Of a DNA stretch of 64,000 bases, positions 26,888-34,494 are shown one piece after another. The DNA is taken from the NCBI RefSeq assembly GCF_018137965.1, contig NZ_CP073100.1:2046001-2110000 (forward strand), written 5' to 3'. Every line of letters begins with the position of its first letter. Within the stretch, counting starts at the first letter, position 1. The position numbers and the translations under genes were made by a program. This DNA is from Luteolibacter ambystomatis. GTDB lineage: Bacteria > Verrucomicrobiota > Verrucomicrobiia > Verrucomicrobiales > Akkermansiaceae. The notes under the pieces are model-generated. The model made no database searches. It saw only the letters and a program-made list of their open reading frames with translations, and was not told the origin of the DNA.

Positions 26888-27187
26888 TCAAAGCGGATGG
26901 TAGGAAATGCTGTCGAAAATGGCGATGTTGAGCGCGTCGATCGGGATCGGATGGTCGAAGGGCGCGGTGGCTTCCGCTCCCTCCACGAAGCCGATGATGT
27001 CCCCTTCCCCCGCGCCGAGGTTGTCATAAACCACCACGGTCGGCTGGGCGGAGAGCGCGGGGCGTTTCGCGCAGGCGTCGTTGAATTGGGAGCCATCGAG
27101 CGGGTTCACCAGCAGCCAGCGCCCGCCCTTGAAGGAGGCTTGCTGGATGACCATGGTGGCCCTGCCAATGACGTGTCCGATGCGCAT
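26888..27187 (-). CDS. microcompartment pentameric shell protein (BMC-P, EutN/CcmL family)
   Basis: A 99-residue vertex-capping shell protein. Family signs are MRIGHVIGRATMVIQQASFK at the start, LLVNPLDG, and TVVVYDNLGAGEGDIIGFVE, the usual GAGEGD turn of the EutN/CcmL barrel, followed by EGAEATAPF and a final IDALNIAIFDSI strand. Pentamers of this fold close the 12 corners of the shell. It follows another BMC-P gene by 15 bases and leads into the aldolase gene. Confidence 0.92.
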   Translation of the reverse strand: MRIGHVIGRATMVIQQASFKGGRWLLVNPLDGSQFNDACAKRPALSAQPTVVVYDNLGAGEGDIIGFVEGAEATAPFDHPIPIDALNIAIFDSISYHPL

Positions 27188-27202
27188 TTGATAGGGGGAT
27201 CT

Positions 27203-27457
27203 TCAGTCGACGATGCCTTGGATAAAATTGCGTATTGGCGAGGAATCATCGTGCACCAGATGCCGTGCGCCCAATCCATCGGTGGAAACAAAGACCTTCG
27301 AATGAAGTCCGGCACCGAAAAGATCGATGGCGATGCACGGCGCACCGACCGGTTTGTCATCCGCATCGACGGCCTGGCAGAGCATCAGCTTGCTACCCTT
27401 CAGCGAAGGATGGCAATGCGAGCTAACCGCGTGACCGACGACCCGTGCAACAAACAT
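27203..27457 (-). CDS. microcompartment pentameric shell protein (BMC-P, EutN/CcmL family)
   Basis: An 84-residue shell vertex protein, shorter than the other two in the locus. It starts MFVARVVGHAVSSHCHPSLK and has KLMLCQAVD, then CIAIDLFGAGLHSKVFVSTD, in which the GAGEGD turn is replaced by GAGLHSKV. The C-terminal strand is short (SSPIRNFIQGIVD). The change in the turn suggests that this paralog has a different surface or pore rim. It lies 8 bases after the aldehyde dehydrogenase gene. Confidence 0.9.
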   Translation of the reverse strand: MFVARVVGHAVSSHCHPSLKGSKLMLCQAVDADDKPVGAPCIAIDLFGAGLHSKVFVSTDGLGARHLVHDDSSPIRNFIQGIVD

Positions 27458-27465
27458 GGCGGTGA

Positions 27466-28947
27466 TCAGATGATGCGGAGGTTTTCGACCATCACGCAGC
27501 GGCGTGTGCGCGTGAAGGTCTTCGGCGTGGTGATGCCCTCACCGGTGGTGGTGGCGATGGAGTAGGAAAGGTAGCCTTCGCCGCCCAGTCCGAGGCCGGC
27601 GACGGAGGGACCGTTCTTCACGAAGATGGTGGTGTCCATCTCGCGGGCCATGTAGGTCATGTGCTCCACGTCCTTCGAGTGGATGATGGCCGAGTGGCGA
27701 TAGCCGTGCTCGGCGCGCTTCGCTTCGCGGACGCCGGTGACGAAGTCCGGCACGGCGACGATCGGCAGCACCGGCATCATCTGCTCCTCCTGGACGAAGG
27801 CATGGTCCGCATCCGTCTCCGCGAAAAGCAGCGGCGTGTTCGCAGCGACCGAAGTTCCCGCGACCTGCGCGAGCTTCGAAGGATCGGCTCCCACAAACGC
27901 GCGGTTCACGACCGGATGCGAGCAACCGCCGTCGGTTTCCTTGTAGGTGAAGGCGGACTTGGTGAGTTGTTCGAGTTGAGGCGAGGTGAGGCGCGCGGCA
28001 CCGGCCTTCTGAAGTTCCTCGCAAAAGCGGTTGAATACCGAGCCCACCACGAACACCGCCTTCTCGCCGATGCAGAGCAGGTTGTTGTCGTACGCCGCCC
28101 CCTGGATCACATCGCGCGCGGCTTTGGCGAGATCCGCGGTTTCATCCACGACCACGGTGGGGTTGCCCGGACCCGCGCAGATCGCGCGCTTTCCGGACTT
28201 CATCGCGGCGCTCACCACGGCCGGACCACCGGTGATGGCGAGCAGCGGGATGAGCGGATTCTTGCAGATGAGTTCGAAGGACTCGAGCGTGGGCTCCTCG
28301 ATGGTGGTGATGAGATTGGCGATGCCCAGTTCTCGCTGGATCGCCTCATTGTAGGCGCGCACCGCGAGTGCGGCGCTGCGGGCACCACCGGGATGCGGAT
28401 TGAAAACGATCGCGTTTCCGGCAGCCACCATGTTGATGACATTGCCGGTGAGTGTGGGCACCGAGTGGGTGACCGGAAGGATCGCACCGACGACGCCGAA
28501 GGGCGCGTATTCCTCCAGCGTGATGCCACCGTCACCGCTCATCGCATCCGGACGCAGCCACTCCACGCCGGGGACGTTTTTGGTGATCTGGAGCTTCTCG
28601 ATCTTGTGATCAAGGCGACCGATCTTGGTTTCTTCCATCTCGAACGTGCCCCAAGCCTGCGCATTGGAAACGGCGAGAGTCTTCACGATCTCCACCACCT
28701 TCGCGCGACCGGCCACGCCAAGCTTCTTGAGCTTCAGGTGGGCGTCGTTCGCGGCCTCCGCGGCCTTGTCCACGCAGGTGAAGACACCGGACTTGCCGGA
28801 GTCACCAGGGCAACCGCAGCCACAACCGGCCTTGGTGGAAGCCGGAGCCGCAGCGGCGGCAGGAGCCGGAACAGCGGTTCCTTGCGCGAGCTTCGCCACG
28901 ACGCTTTCAACGACGCTGCGGAGGGTTTCGGGATCGAGAGTTTTCAC
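27466..28947 (-). CDS. CoA-acylating aldehyde dehydrogenase of the microcompartment (PduP/EutE-like)
   Basis: A 493-residue enzyme inferred to oxidise lactaldehyde to lactyl-CoA with NAD+. The N-terminus (MKTLDPETLRSVVESVVAKL) is an amphipathic encapsulation-type helix, followed by an Ala/Pro linker and a Cys-rich motif (AGCGCGCPG) at about 41-49. The catalytic domain has VEWLRPDAMSGDGGITLEEY, VVGAILPVTHSVPTLTGN, NAIVFNPHPG, AICAGPGNPTVVVDE and the active Cys in YDNNLLCIGEKAVF. The GTG at 28947 starts the helix. A gap of about 206 bases filled by repeats precedes it, so it may need a second promoter. Confidence 0.93.
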   Translation of the reverse strand: MKTLDPETLRSVVESVVAKLAQGTAVPAPAAAAAPASTKAGCGCGCPGDSGKSGVFTCVDKAAEAANDAHLKLKKLGVAGRAKVVEIVKTLAVSNAQAWGTFEMEETKIGRLDHKIEKLQITKNVPGVEWLRPDAMSGDGGITLEEYAPFGVVGAILPVTHSVPTLTGNVINMVAAGNAIVFNPHPGGARSAALAVRAYNEAIQRELGIANLITTIEEPTLESFELICKNPLIPLLAITGGPAVVSAAMKSGKRAICAGPGNPTVVVDETADLAKAARDVIQGAAYDNNLLCIGEKAVFVVGSVFNRFCEELQKAGAARLTSPQLEQLTKSAFTYKETDGGCSHPVVNRAFVGADPSKLAQVAGTSVAANTPLLFAETDADHAFVQEEQMMPVLPIVAVPDFVTGVREAKRAEHGYRHSAIIHSKDVEHMTYMAREMDTTIFVKNGPSVAGLGLGGEGYLSYSIATTTGEGITTPKTFTRTRRCVMVENLRII

Positions 28948-29035
28948 AGAGACAAATGAGAAATTTTGACCACGGATTTCACGGATTCAAGGGATTGGGA
29001 TGAACACAGGTGGCTTCAAAACCAGGAAGATATTT

Positions 29036-29116
29036 GACCACAGATTTCACAGATGACGCAGATTGAAGAAGTGATTCTTAAATCCAAAATCTGTGTAATC
29101 TGCGAAATCTGTGGTC
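29036..29116. repeat. inverted repeat of the GACCACAGATTT family in the microcompartment operon
   Basis: Arms of 29 bases at 29036-29064 and 29088-29116 are reverse complements with few mismatches (left core GACCACAGATTTCACAGATG). Degenerate single arms lie just left (about 28968-28989, GACCACGGATTTCACGGATT) and right (about 29129-29143, TTCAATCCGTGGT). Together they fill the gap between the BMC-P gene (29154) and the aldehyde dehydrogenase gene, splitting the operon. The element is the same family as at 6119. Confidence 0.82.
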
Positions 29117-29153
29117 CCTCCTCTTCTCTTCAATCCGTGGTTAATAATGGGAT

Positions 29154-29462
29154 TCAACCACCCTTGTAGATGTTCTTACCGAGCACCTCGACCCGATCGA
29201 CGATCGCCACGATGGCCGCATCGACGGGGACCTGCTTGAGGCCTTCGGCGGCGCGAGCGGAGCTGCCTTGGCAGAACATCACAAGCTCCCCTTCCCCCGC
29301 CCCGACGGTGTCGATGGCGACGACCGTGTTCTGGCCGGGCTTGAACTTCGACGGGTCCTTGTCGTCGACCAACATCGGACGGAGCAGCAGCAGCTTCCTG
29401 CCGGTCATCTGCTCGTCCTTTTTGGTGGCGACCACCTGCCCGATGACTTCCGCAAGGAACAT
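29154..29462 (-). CDS. microcompartment pentameric shell protein (BMC-P, EutN/CcmL family)
   Basis: A 102-residue vertex protein beginning MFLAEVIGQVVATKKDEQMT, with LLLLRPMLVDDKDPSKFKPG, VVAIDTVGAGEGELVMFCQG (GAGEGE turn), SSARAAEGLKQVPVDAAIVA and IVDRVEVLGKNIYKGG. This is the full classical form of the EutN/CcmL barrel and is probably the main corner protein of the shell. A 17-residue upstream extension is rejected. It lies 66 bases downstream of a BMC-H gene. Confidence 0.93.
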   Translation of the reverse strand: MFLAEVIGQVVATKKDEQMTGRKLLLLRPMLVDDKDPSKFKPGQNTVVAIDTVGAGEGELVMFCQGSSARAAEGLKQVPVDAAIVAIVDRVEVLGKNIYKGG

Positions 29463-29528
29463 GGTGCGAGGGAGTGAGTGGAGGTTCGTGATCCGGGATG
29501 CCGACGCAGGCATCCCGGCGGGGATGGA

Positions 29529-29831
29529 TTACTTGCGGGCGCGCTCGGCGGCGGGAGCCTTCGGCAGCACGCCTTCGATGGCTTCGTCCGGACGGGCGAT
29601 GACGTGGGCGCTGACCACTTCGCCGGAGGCGGAAGCGGCGGCGGCACCGGCATCGAGCGCGGCCTTCACGGCGGCGACGTCACCGGTGATGACGGCGTTG
29701 CAGAGGGCGGAGCCGACCTGCTTCATCGGACCGGCGAGTTCGACGTTGGCGGACTTCAGCATCGCGTCGACGCCGACGACGAGGCAGGCGAGACCGCGGG
29801 TTTCAAGGAGTCCAACTGCTTGTTTGGCCAT
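29529..29831 (-). CDS. microcompartment hexameric shell protein (BMC-H), QVGSA pore
   Basis: A 100-residue BMC-domain protein. It begins MAKQAVGLLETRGLACLVVG and has MLKSANVELAGPMKQVGSAL, then NAVITGDVAAVKAALDAG. The loop lining the hexamer pore reads QVGSA where the canonical one is KIGSG. A C-terminal tail of about 20 residues (EAIEGVLPKAPAAERARK) extends beyond the domain. Hexamers tile the shell faces and their pores pass small substrates. It follows the acetate kinase gene by 46 bases. Confidence 0.94.
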   Translation of the reverse strand: MAKQAVGLLETRGLACLVVGVDAMLKSANVELAGPMKQVGSALCNAVITGDVAAVKAALDAGAAAASASGEVVSAHVIARPDEAIEGVLPKAPAAERARK

Positions 29832-29877
29832 GGTGGTGTCTGGTTAGGTGGTGAGTGTTTGGAAAAAGGAAATGGAA

Positions 29878-31053
29878 TCAGGAAAGCTTGCGATACACTT
29901 CGCGGGCGAGGACGAGTTCCTCATTGGCCGGGATGACGATGACCTTCACGCGCGAGTCCTCGCGGCTGATAATGGTTTCCGTCGCACGGCAGGCGGCGTT
30001 CTTTTCGGGGTCGAGGAGCAGGCCGAATTCTTCCAAGCCCGCGCACACCGCGGCGCGGACCGGAGCACCGTTCTCGCCGATGCCACCAGTGAAGGTGAGC
30101 GCCTCCACACCGCCCATGCGCAGCAGGAACGACCCCGCCCAGTGGCGGATGGAGTCCACCAGCACGTCGAGCGCGAGCGCGGCATCCGCATTGCCTGCGG
30201 CCGCCGCGGCATTCACGTCGCGGATGTCATTGGAGACGCCGGAGAGTCCGAGCAGACCGCTTTCCTTGCAGAGCTGGCGCTGCGCTTCATCGAGCGTGAT
30301 GCCGAGCGTCTTGACCGCATAGGGAATCGCCTCGGGATCGAGGTCGCCCGTGCGGTTGTTCTGCGGCAGGCCGCTCTGCGGGGAGAAGCCCATGCTGGTG
30401 CCGATGGCGATGCCATTGCGGATGCCGGTCACCGAGCTGCTGCCGCCGAGGTGGCAGGAAATGGCGCGGAAGGGCGCGCTTGAAATGTCCTTCGGACCAT
30501 CGAGATACAGGCGGCGGGCCACCTGCGCCACATCCTCGCGGCCGCAGAGTTCCGCGGAACGCTCGGCGATGAACTTGTGGCTGGCACCGTGGAAGCCGTA
30601 GCGGCGGATGCCAATCTCATGCCAAGTACGAGGAATGGCGTAGCGGGATGCCGCCTCCGGCACCCACTGGTAGAAGGCTGTTTCGAACAGCGCGACCAAG
30701 CGGGACTTCGGCAGGCTGGCACGGAACTGGCGGATGCCGTTCGCATACGGCGGATTGTGGGCAGGAGCGACCGCGGCGAAGCCTTCCAAGGCCTCGATCA
30801 CACGGTCATCCGCTTCCACGCAGCCGCTCAGATCCTTGCCGAGCACCGTCTTGAAACCGACCGCCTCGATCTCATCCACGGAGGTGATCACGCCGTCGCG
30901 CTGCAAGGTCGCAAGCGCGTCGTCGATCACCGCGGCGTAGTCCGTGACCCGCTCGTAGCCGCCCTTCGCCAACACCGCCCCACCCTGCCCATCCATGCGG
31001 AAGAGCTGGTACTTGAACGACGTGGTGCCGAGGTTGGCGACGAGGACGAGCAT
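29878..31053 (-). CDS. ackA: acetate/propionate-type acyl kinase of the microcompartment
   Basis: A 391-residue member of the acetate kinase family, inferred to make ATP and lactate from lactyl-phosphate in this pathway. The start VLVANLGTTSFKYQLF corresponds to the phosphate-loop NxGSSS of classical AckA; here it is NLGTTSFK. Other signatures are RRYGFHGASHKF near 148-159, SCHLGGSSSVTGIRNGIAIG, SMGFSPQSGLPQNNRTGDLD, TFTGGIGENG and PANEELVLARE near the end. Genes for shell proteins lie on both sides. No encapsulation helix is seen at either end, so it may be outside the shell or brought in by a partner. Confidence 0.94.
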   Translation of the reverse strand: MLVLVANLGTTSFKYQLFRMDGQGGAVLAKGGYERVTDYAAVIDDALATLQRDGVITSVDEIEAVGFKTVLGKDLSGCVEADDRVIEALEGFAAVAPAHNPPYANGIRQFRASLPKSRLVALFETAFYQWVPEAASRYAIPRTWHEIGIRRYGFHGASHKFIAERSAELCGREDVAQVARRLYLDGPKDISSAPFRAISCHLGGSSSVTGIRNGIAIGTSMGFSPQSGLPQNNRTGDLDPEAIPYAVKTLGITLDEAQRQLCKESGLLGLSGVSNDIRDVNAAAAAGNADAALALDVLVDSIRHWAGSFLLRMGGVEALTFTGGIGENGAPVRAAVCAGLEEFGLLLDPEKNAACRATETIISREDSRVKVIVIPANEELVLAREVYRKLS

Positions 31054-31060
31054 GATGTTG

Positions 31061-31142
31061 TGGTTATGGGTTAGACGTTAGAGGTTATTGGGTCGCTTTT
31101 CGGCATCTCCCCTTTTAACCTCGAACTTCCAACGTTTAACGG
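31061..31142. repeat. imperfect inverted repeat between shell and kinase genes
   Basis: The gap upstream of ackA holds an AT-richer imperfect palindrome: a left part with GGTTATGGGTTAGACGTTAG and GAGGTTATTGGG, and a right part with TTTTAACCTCGAAC and CCAACGTTTAAC that reads as its approximate complement. A similar element lies in the next gap upstream (31437-31519). They are the only large folded elements between these closely packed genes. Confidence 0.6.
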
Positions 31143-31144
31143 CA

Positions 31145-31423
31145 TCAGCCAATCCAGGAGCCGAGCTTGCCCAGATCGTCATGCGGACGCGGGATGACCT
31201 GCACGGAGGTCACGGTGCCGATGCTGGACGCGGCGGACGCGGCGGCATCGAGACCGGCCTTCACTGCGGCGACATCGCCGGTGAAGAAGGCGGTGACCAG
31301 GCCGGAGCCGATCTTGTCCCAGCCGGTGAGCTTGATGTCCGCGGCCTTGAGGGCGGCGTCGGACGCTTCGATGAGGGCGACGAAGCCCTTCGTTTCAATG
31401 ATACCAATCGCTTGTTTGGCCAT
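31145..31423 (-). CDS. microcompartment hexameric shell protein (BMC-H), KIGSG pore
   Basis: A 92-residue BMC-domain protein with MAKQAIGIIETKGFVALIEA, SDAALKAADIKLTGWDKIGS and GLVTAFFTGDVAAVKAGLDA. The pore loop KIGSG is the canonical form, so this is the most likely main facet protein. Imperfect palindromes lie on both sides of the gene (31061-31142 and 31437-31519), which might affect how much of this protein is made relative to its neighbours. Confidence 0.95.
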   Translation of the reverse strand: MAKQAIGIIETKGFVALIEASDAALKAADIKLTGWDKIGSGLVTAFFTGDVAAVKAGLDAAASAASSIGTVTSVQVIPRPHDDLGKLGSWIG

Positions 31424-31436
31424 GGTGGTGGAGGTG

Positions 31437-31519
31437 AGGTTATAGGTTATTCGTTAAGGGTTATTGGTGAGAGCTTGATGGGGATCTCCCCAATAACCTC
31501 TAACCTGCAACCTTTAACC
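31437..31519. repeat. imperfect inverted repeat between two BMC-H genes
   Basis: Left half contains GGTTATAGGTTATTCGTTAA and GGGTTATTGG; right half contains CCCAATAACCTCTAACC and GCAACCTTTAACC, which read as its approximate reverse complement around a central GGGGATCTCCCC palindrome. Related to the element at 31061-31142. Probably a folded RNA element in the operon transcript, or a mobile-repeat remnant. Confidence 0.65.
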
Positions 31520-31527
31520 AATCGCCA

Positions 31528-31800
31528 TCAGGCGATGCCGAACTGGGTGAGCAGATCCGGATGCGGGCGGGCGATGACGTGGGAGCTGACCAGCTCGCCG
31601 ACACGGCCGGCGGCTTCCGCTCCGGCATCCACGGCGGCCTTCACGCTGCCTACGTCGCCTTTGACGAGGACGGTGAGGAAGCCGCCACCGGTCTGGAGCT
31701 GCTTGACGAGTTCGACGTTGGCGGCCTTGGCCATCGCGTCGGTGGCTTCCACGCTGCCGACGTAGCCTTTGGTTTCGATCAATCCGAGGGCGGTGCTCAT
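31528..31800 (-). CDS. microcompartment hexameric shell protein (BMC-H), QTGGG pore
   Basis: A 90-residue BMC-domain protein with MSTALGLIETKGYVGSVEAT, DAMAKAANVELVKQLQTGGG and FLTVLVKGDVGSVKAAVDAG. The pore loop reads QTGGG, different from both other BMC-H proteins of the locus. It is the first shell gene after pduL, 27 bases away, and so should be well expressed. The three paralogs offer three different pore linings on one shell. Confidence 0.94.
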   Translation of the reverse strand: MSTALGLIETKGYVGSVEATDAMAKAANVELVKQLQTGGGFLTVLVKGDVGSVKAAVDAGAEAAGRVGELVSSHVIARPHPDLLTQFGIA

Positions 31801-31827
31801 GATTTCAGGTATTGGAGTTTGAGAGGT

Positions 31828-32508
31828 TTACTTGAGGAGTTCGCAGAAGGTGTTGGCCCCGAGGCCGCAGGCATTGCCCTCATCGGTATCGATGTGGACC
31901 TCGAGTTTGAAGGACGGGTCCACGCGCACGACGAGGTTGTCGAAGGTCATGCCAAGCGGGCCGTGGACCTTGAGCTTCATCGGGTCGAGGTGCTTCACGC
32001 CATAGAAGGCCGCATCGTCCGGATGCATGTGGACGTGCGGCTGGGCGCGGATCACGCCCTGCGGCAGTTCGAAGTAGCCGTTCGGCCCCATCAACATGCA
32101 GCCCGGCGTACCAGCGATGTCCCCGGACATCCGCACCGGGATGTCGAAACCGAGCGCGATGGCATCGGTAAAAGCCAATTCCACCTGGTTCAGCGTGCGG
32201 CATGGCCCAAGAATACGCAGGTTGGAAATCACCCGGCTGCGCGGTCCGATCAGGGTCACGGACTCCTGCGCGGCATACTGCCCGTCCTGATAGAGCCCCT
32301 TCATCGGAGTGAGCTGGTGGCCTTTTCCAAAGAGGGCTTCCACGGCCTCTTGCGTCAGATGGCAGTGGCGCGCGCTGACATTCACCAGCAGGGCATTCGG
32401 CGCGCTGGCAGCCCGGGGAAGTGGCAGCCCCAGTTTTGAATAGACTTGTTCGCGGACGAGGTGTTCGATCACCGCTCGTGGCGTGTTAGGTGTCAGCGGT
32501 GCTGCCAT
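31828..32508 (-). CDS. pduL: PduL-type phosphate acyltransferase
   Basis: A 226-residue enzyme that moves an acyl group between CoA and phosphate, here inferred to convert lactyl-CoA to lactyl-phosphate and recycle CoA inside the shell. The N-terminal helix TPRAVIEHLVREQVYSKLGL is of the encapsulation type. Zinc-binding segments are SARHCHL (His48, His50) and QPHVHMHPDDAAFYG (His158, His160, His162). The MSGDIAGTPGCMLMGPNG and KLEVHIDTDEGNACG segments are typical PduL. It is the first gene of the operon, divergent from the DeoR regulator across an 84-base gap. Confidence 0.94.
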   Translation of the reverse strand: MAAPLTPNTPRAVIEHLVREQVYSKLGLPLPRAASAPNALLVNVSARHCHLTQEAVEALFGKGHQLTPMKGLYQDGQYAAQESVTLIGPRSRVISNLRILGPCRTLNQVELAFTDAIALGFDIPVRMSGDIAGTPGCMLMGPNGYFELPQGVIRAQPHVHMHPDDAAFYGVKHLDPMKLKVHGPLGMTFDNLVVRVDPSFKLEVHIDTDEGNACGLGANTFCELLK

Positions 32509-32516
32509 GCGGCACC

Positions 32517-32536
32517 AACTTGGTCCTACACAAGTT
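32517..32536. promoter_or_regulatory. candidate operator between pduL and the DeoR-type regulator
   Basis: AACTTG (32517-32522) and CAAGTT (32531-32536) form a perfect 6-bp inverted repeat with an 8-base spacer, 8 bases upstream of the pduL ATG. A further ACCAAG at 32571-32576 complements CTTGGT at 32519-32524. A DeoR-type protein would be expected to act in this gap. That role is inferred from position. Confidence 0.45.
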
Positions 32537-32592
32537 ACACGTCAAGGGAAAACAAAGATATTCCCAAAAGAACCAAGATTTCCACAATCCCC

Positions 32593-33351
32593 ATGTTAGC
32601 CGTTGAACGTCATCGCCGTATCCTCGAATTGTTGCAGGTCCACGGGTCCGTCCGGACGGTGGAAATTGCCGCCGGATTCGGCGTGACGGACGAAACGATC
32701 CGGAAGGACTTCGAGTTTTTGGAGCAACGCGGGGACCTGATCCGCATCCATGGTGGCGCCACCCGCCCTGCCCGGGCCAAGGAAGAACTTCCCCTCACCG
32801 AGCGCCAGTTGATCCGCCGCGAGGAAAAATCGGTGATCGCCCGCATCGCCGCCGCCCGCATCCTGCCGAATGAGACGATCTTCCTGGATGCCAGCTCCAC
32901 CACGCTGACGATGACGGAGTTCCTTCCGGACGTGCCTCTCACCATCCTGACCAACGCGCTCAATGTCTTCACCGCGCTGGAAGGCCGGACCAATCTCGAC
33001 CTGATCTGCACCGGCGGCCTCTACGACCGCCGCTCGCGCTCGTTCATCGGCCTCCCGGCGGAAACGGCGCTGCGCCGCTACAACATCCACCGCATGTTCT
33101 GCTCCGGCAATGGCATCGACTTGGAACGCGGCATCAGCGAGACGAACTCCCGCCAGGCCTCCTTCAAGGAGCGCGTGATCGCGAACGCCGAGGAAGTCGT
33201 TTACCTCGCCGATCACAGCAAGCTCGGTCAGAAGGCTTCGTTCTTCTTTGGAGATCTGGCCTCCTTGAACTGCCTGATCACGGACGGCAACGCGGACCGC
33301 GATTTCCTGCGCGCCCTGCGCGAGCGCGGCATGGAAGTACAGACTCCATAA
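32593..33351 (+). CDS. DeoR-family transcriptional regulator of the microcompartment operon
   Basis: A 252-residue repressor-type protein. The DNA-binding domain has RHRRILELLQVHGSVRTVEI, AAGFGVTDETIRKDFEFLEQ and DLIRIHGGATRP, the classical DeoR start. The effector domain has the sugar-phosphate-type pocket FLDASSTTLTMTEFL, LTILTNALNVFTAL, DLICTGGLYDRRSRSF and DHSKLGQKASFFFGDL. It probably senses a phosphorylated intermediate of fucose or rhamnose breakdown and controls the divergent operon. The Met at 32593 is chosen because it precedes the conserved start; the longer frame from 32446 would overlap pduL and the promoter region. Confidence 0.93.
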   Translation: MLAVERHRRILELLQVHGSVRTVEIAAGFGVTDETIRKDFEFLEQRGDLIRIHGGATRPARAKEELPLTERQLIRREEKSVIARIAAARILPNETIFLDASSTTLTMTEFLPDVPLTILTNALNVFTALEGRTNLDLICTGGLYDRRSRSFIGLPAETALRRYNIHRMFCSGNGIDLERGISETNSRQASFKERVIANAEEVVYLADHSKLGQKASFFFGDLASLNCLITDGNADRDFLRALRERGMEVQTP

Positions 33352-33623
33352 GGTTCCGCACCGGAATGGAGGCCAACCTCCTCAGGAACCCTTCATTGTC
33401 ACGCCCACGGGCACATCAACGGGCCACTGGTCCGATCTCCGGACCAGTACCAGTCGCCGGCACATATCCGATTTGACCGTGCCACCGCATCCCGGGACGC
33501 CGATGTGGACCATTCCCGAGCCCATCCTGATCGATCGGGCAGATGTTTTTACTTCCCCACAAACCATTCATTTTGCGACAAGGGCTCTGATCATTTTGCC
33601 CGCTGCTCCTTTGCATTTGCCGC

Positions 33624-34454
33624 ATGAATGGAATTCCACCTGAAGCTGACTCATCCTCCAAGCCGTCACGAAGATTCCTCTCCCGGGAGAGTTCCATTCT
33701 ATTGTGGTGGGCTTGCGCCGTGTCCGCAACCGGCATCATCCGGGCACAGACACCTCCGGCCCCTGACCAGGGAGCAATCCAGTCTTCCGGAAAATTCGTG
33801 CCCTCCCGGCCCACGGATCAAGACAAGCAGGCCCAGCCGCCCGCCGACAAGGAAACAGCCGCCCGCCAGATCGAGAAGACCGGGGAGACCACCTTCAAGG
33901 TCGGCTTGGTCCAAGGCGATCGCGCGACCCGCACCGTGGTCATCCCCGCGAAGATCAAGCTGCGGGAAGGACTGATCGAATACGCCCTCGTCACCACCAA
34001 GGGCAAGGTTCACGAAACCCTCTTCACCACCGAAGCCTCGCCCCTGCACATCCAGACGGCGGCCCTGCTGCTGGGACTCTCACCGCAGCCGGGCAAAGGC
34101 CCACCGGTGCCGGTCACCATCGAGGTGGAATGGGCGGGCAACGGCCCGAAGCGGCAGGTACCGCTGGAAGAGATGGTGGAGCTGACCAAGGACAGCCCGC
34201 AGGCGAAATCCGGTACCACCTTGCCGAAGGGCGCGTGGTCGTTCCAAGCCTCCACTCTGGATGAGGATGGATTCGGCGCGGAGCGGGATGGCTCGGTCAT
34301 TGCCTTGATTTCGGACCCCGTGGCACTGGTTGGAAATCCCCGCGCCGACCAGGACGACGATGACCTGCACATCCCGCACGCGGCCTCGCTGCCGCCGGAG
34401 GGCCTGCCGGTCTCGATCCGTATTTCACCCGCCGCCCCGGCCAAGGCCGAGTGA
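33624..34454 (+). CDS. exported YdjY-like protein
   Basis: A 276-residue protein. After a polar leader of about 16 residues a hydrophobic segment (ILLWWACAVSATGIIRAQ) serves as signal or anchor. A Pro/Gln/Lys-rich linker leads to a domain with IPAKIKLREGLIEYALVTTK, GKVHETLFTTEASPLHIQTA and LLLGLSPQPGKGPPVPVTIE, matching the YdjY domain of planctomycete and verrucomicrobial exported proteins of unknown role. The C-terminal portion (DEDGFGAERDGSVIALISDP) continues that domain. It lies 40 bases upstream of the 1944-residue surface protein gene and may be cotranscribed with it. Confidence 0.75.
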   Translation: MNGIPPEADSSSKPSRRFLSRESSILLWWACAVSATGIIRAQTPPAPDQGAIQSSGKFVPSRPTDQDKQAQPPADKETAARQIEKTGETTFKVGLVQGDRATRTVVIPAKIKLREGLIEYALVTTKGKVHETLFTTEASPLHIQTAALLLGLSPQPGKGPPVPVTIEVEWAGNGPKRQVPLEEMVELTKDSPQAKSGTTLPKGAWSFQASTLDEDGFGAERDGSVIALISDPVALVGNPRADQDDDDLHIPHAASLPPEGLPVSIRISPAAPAKAE

Positions 34455-34494
34455 GCACCCGCTTTCCCAAAACCCGCCCAAACCCTTCGTTCGC

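Noticed and set aside
25758..33351. BMC-T (tandem-domain) shell gene or an enzyme with a glycyl radical or B12 signature
   Set aside because: Every shell frame is a single BMC or EutN/CcmL domain, and no such enzyme is present; this is not a Pdu, Eut or GRM locus.
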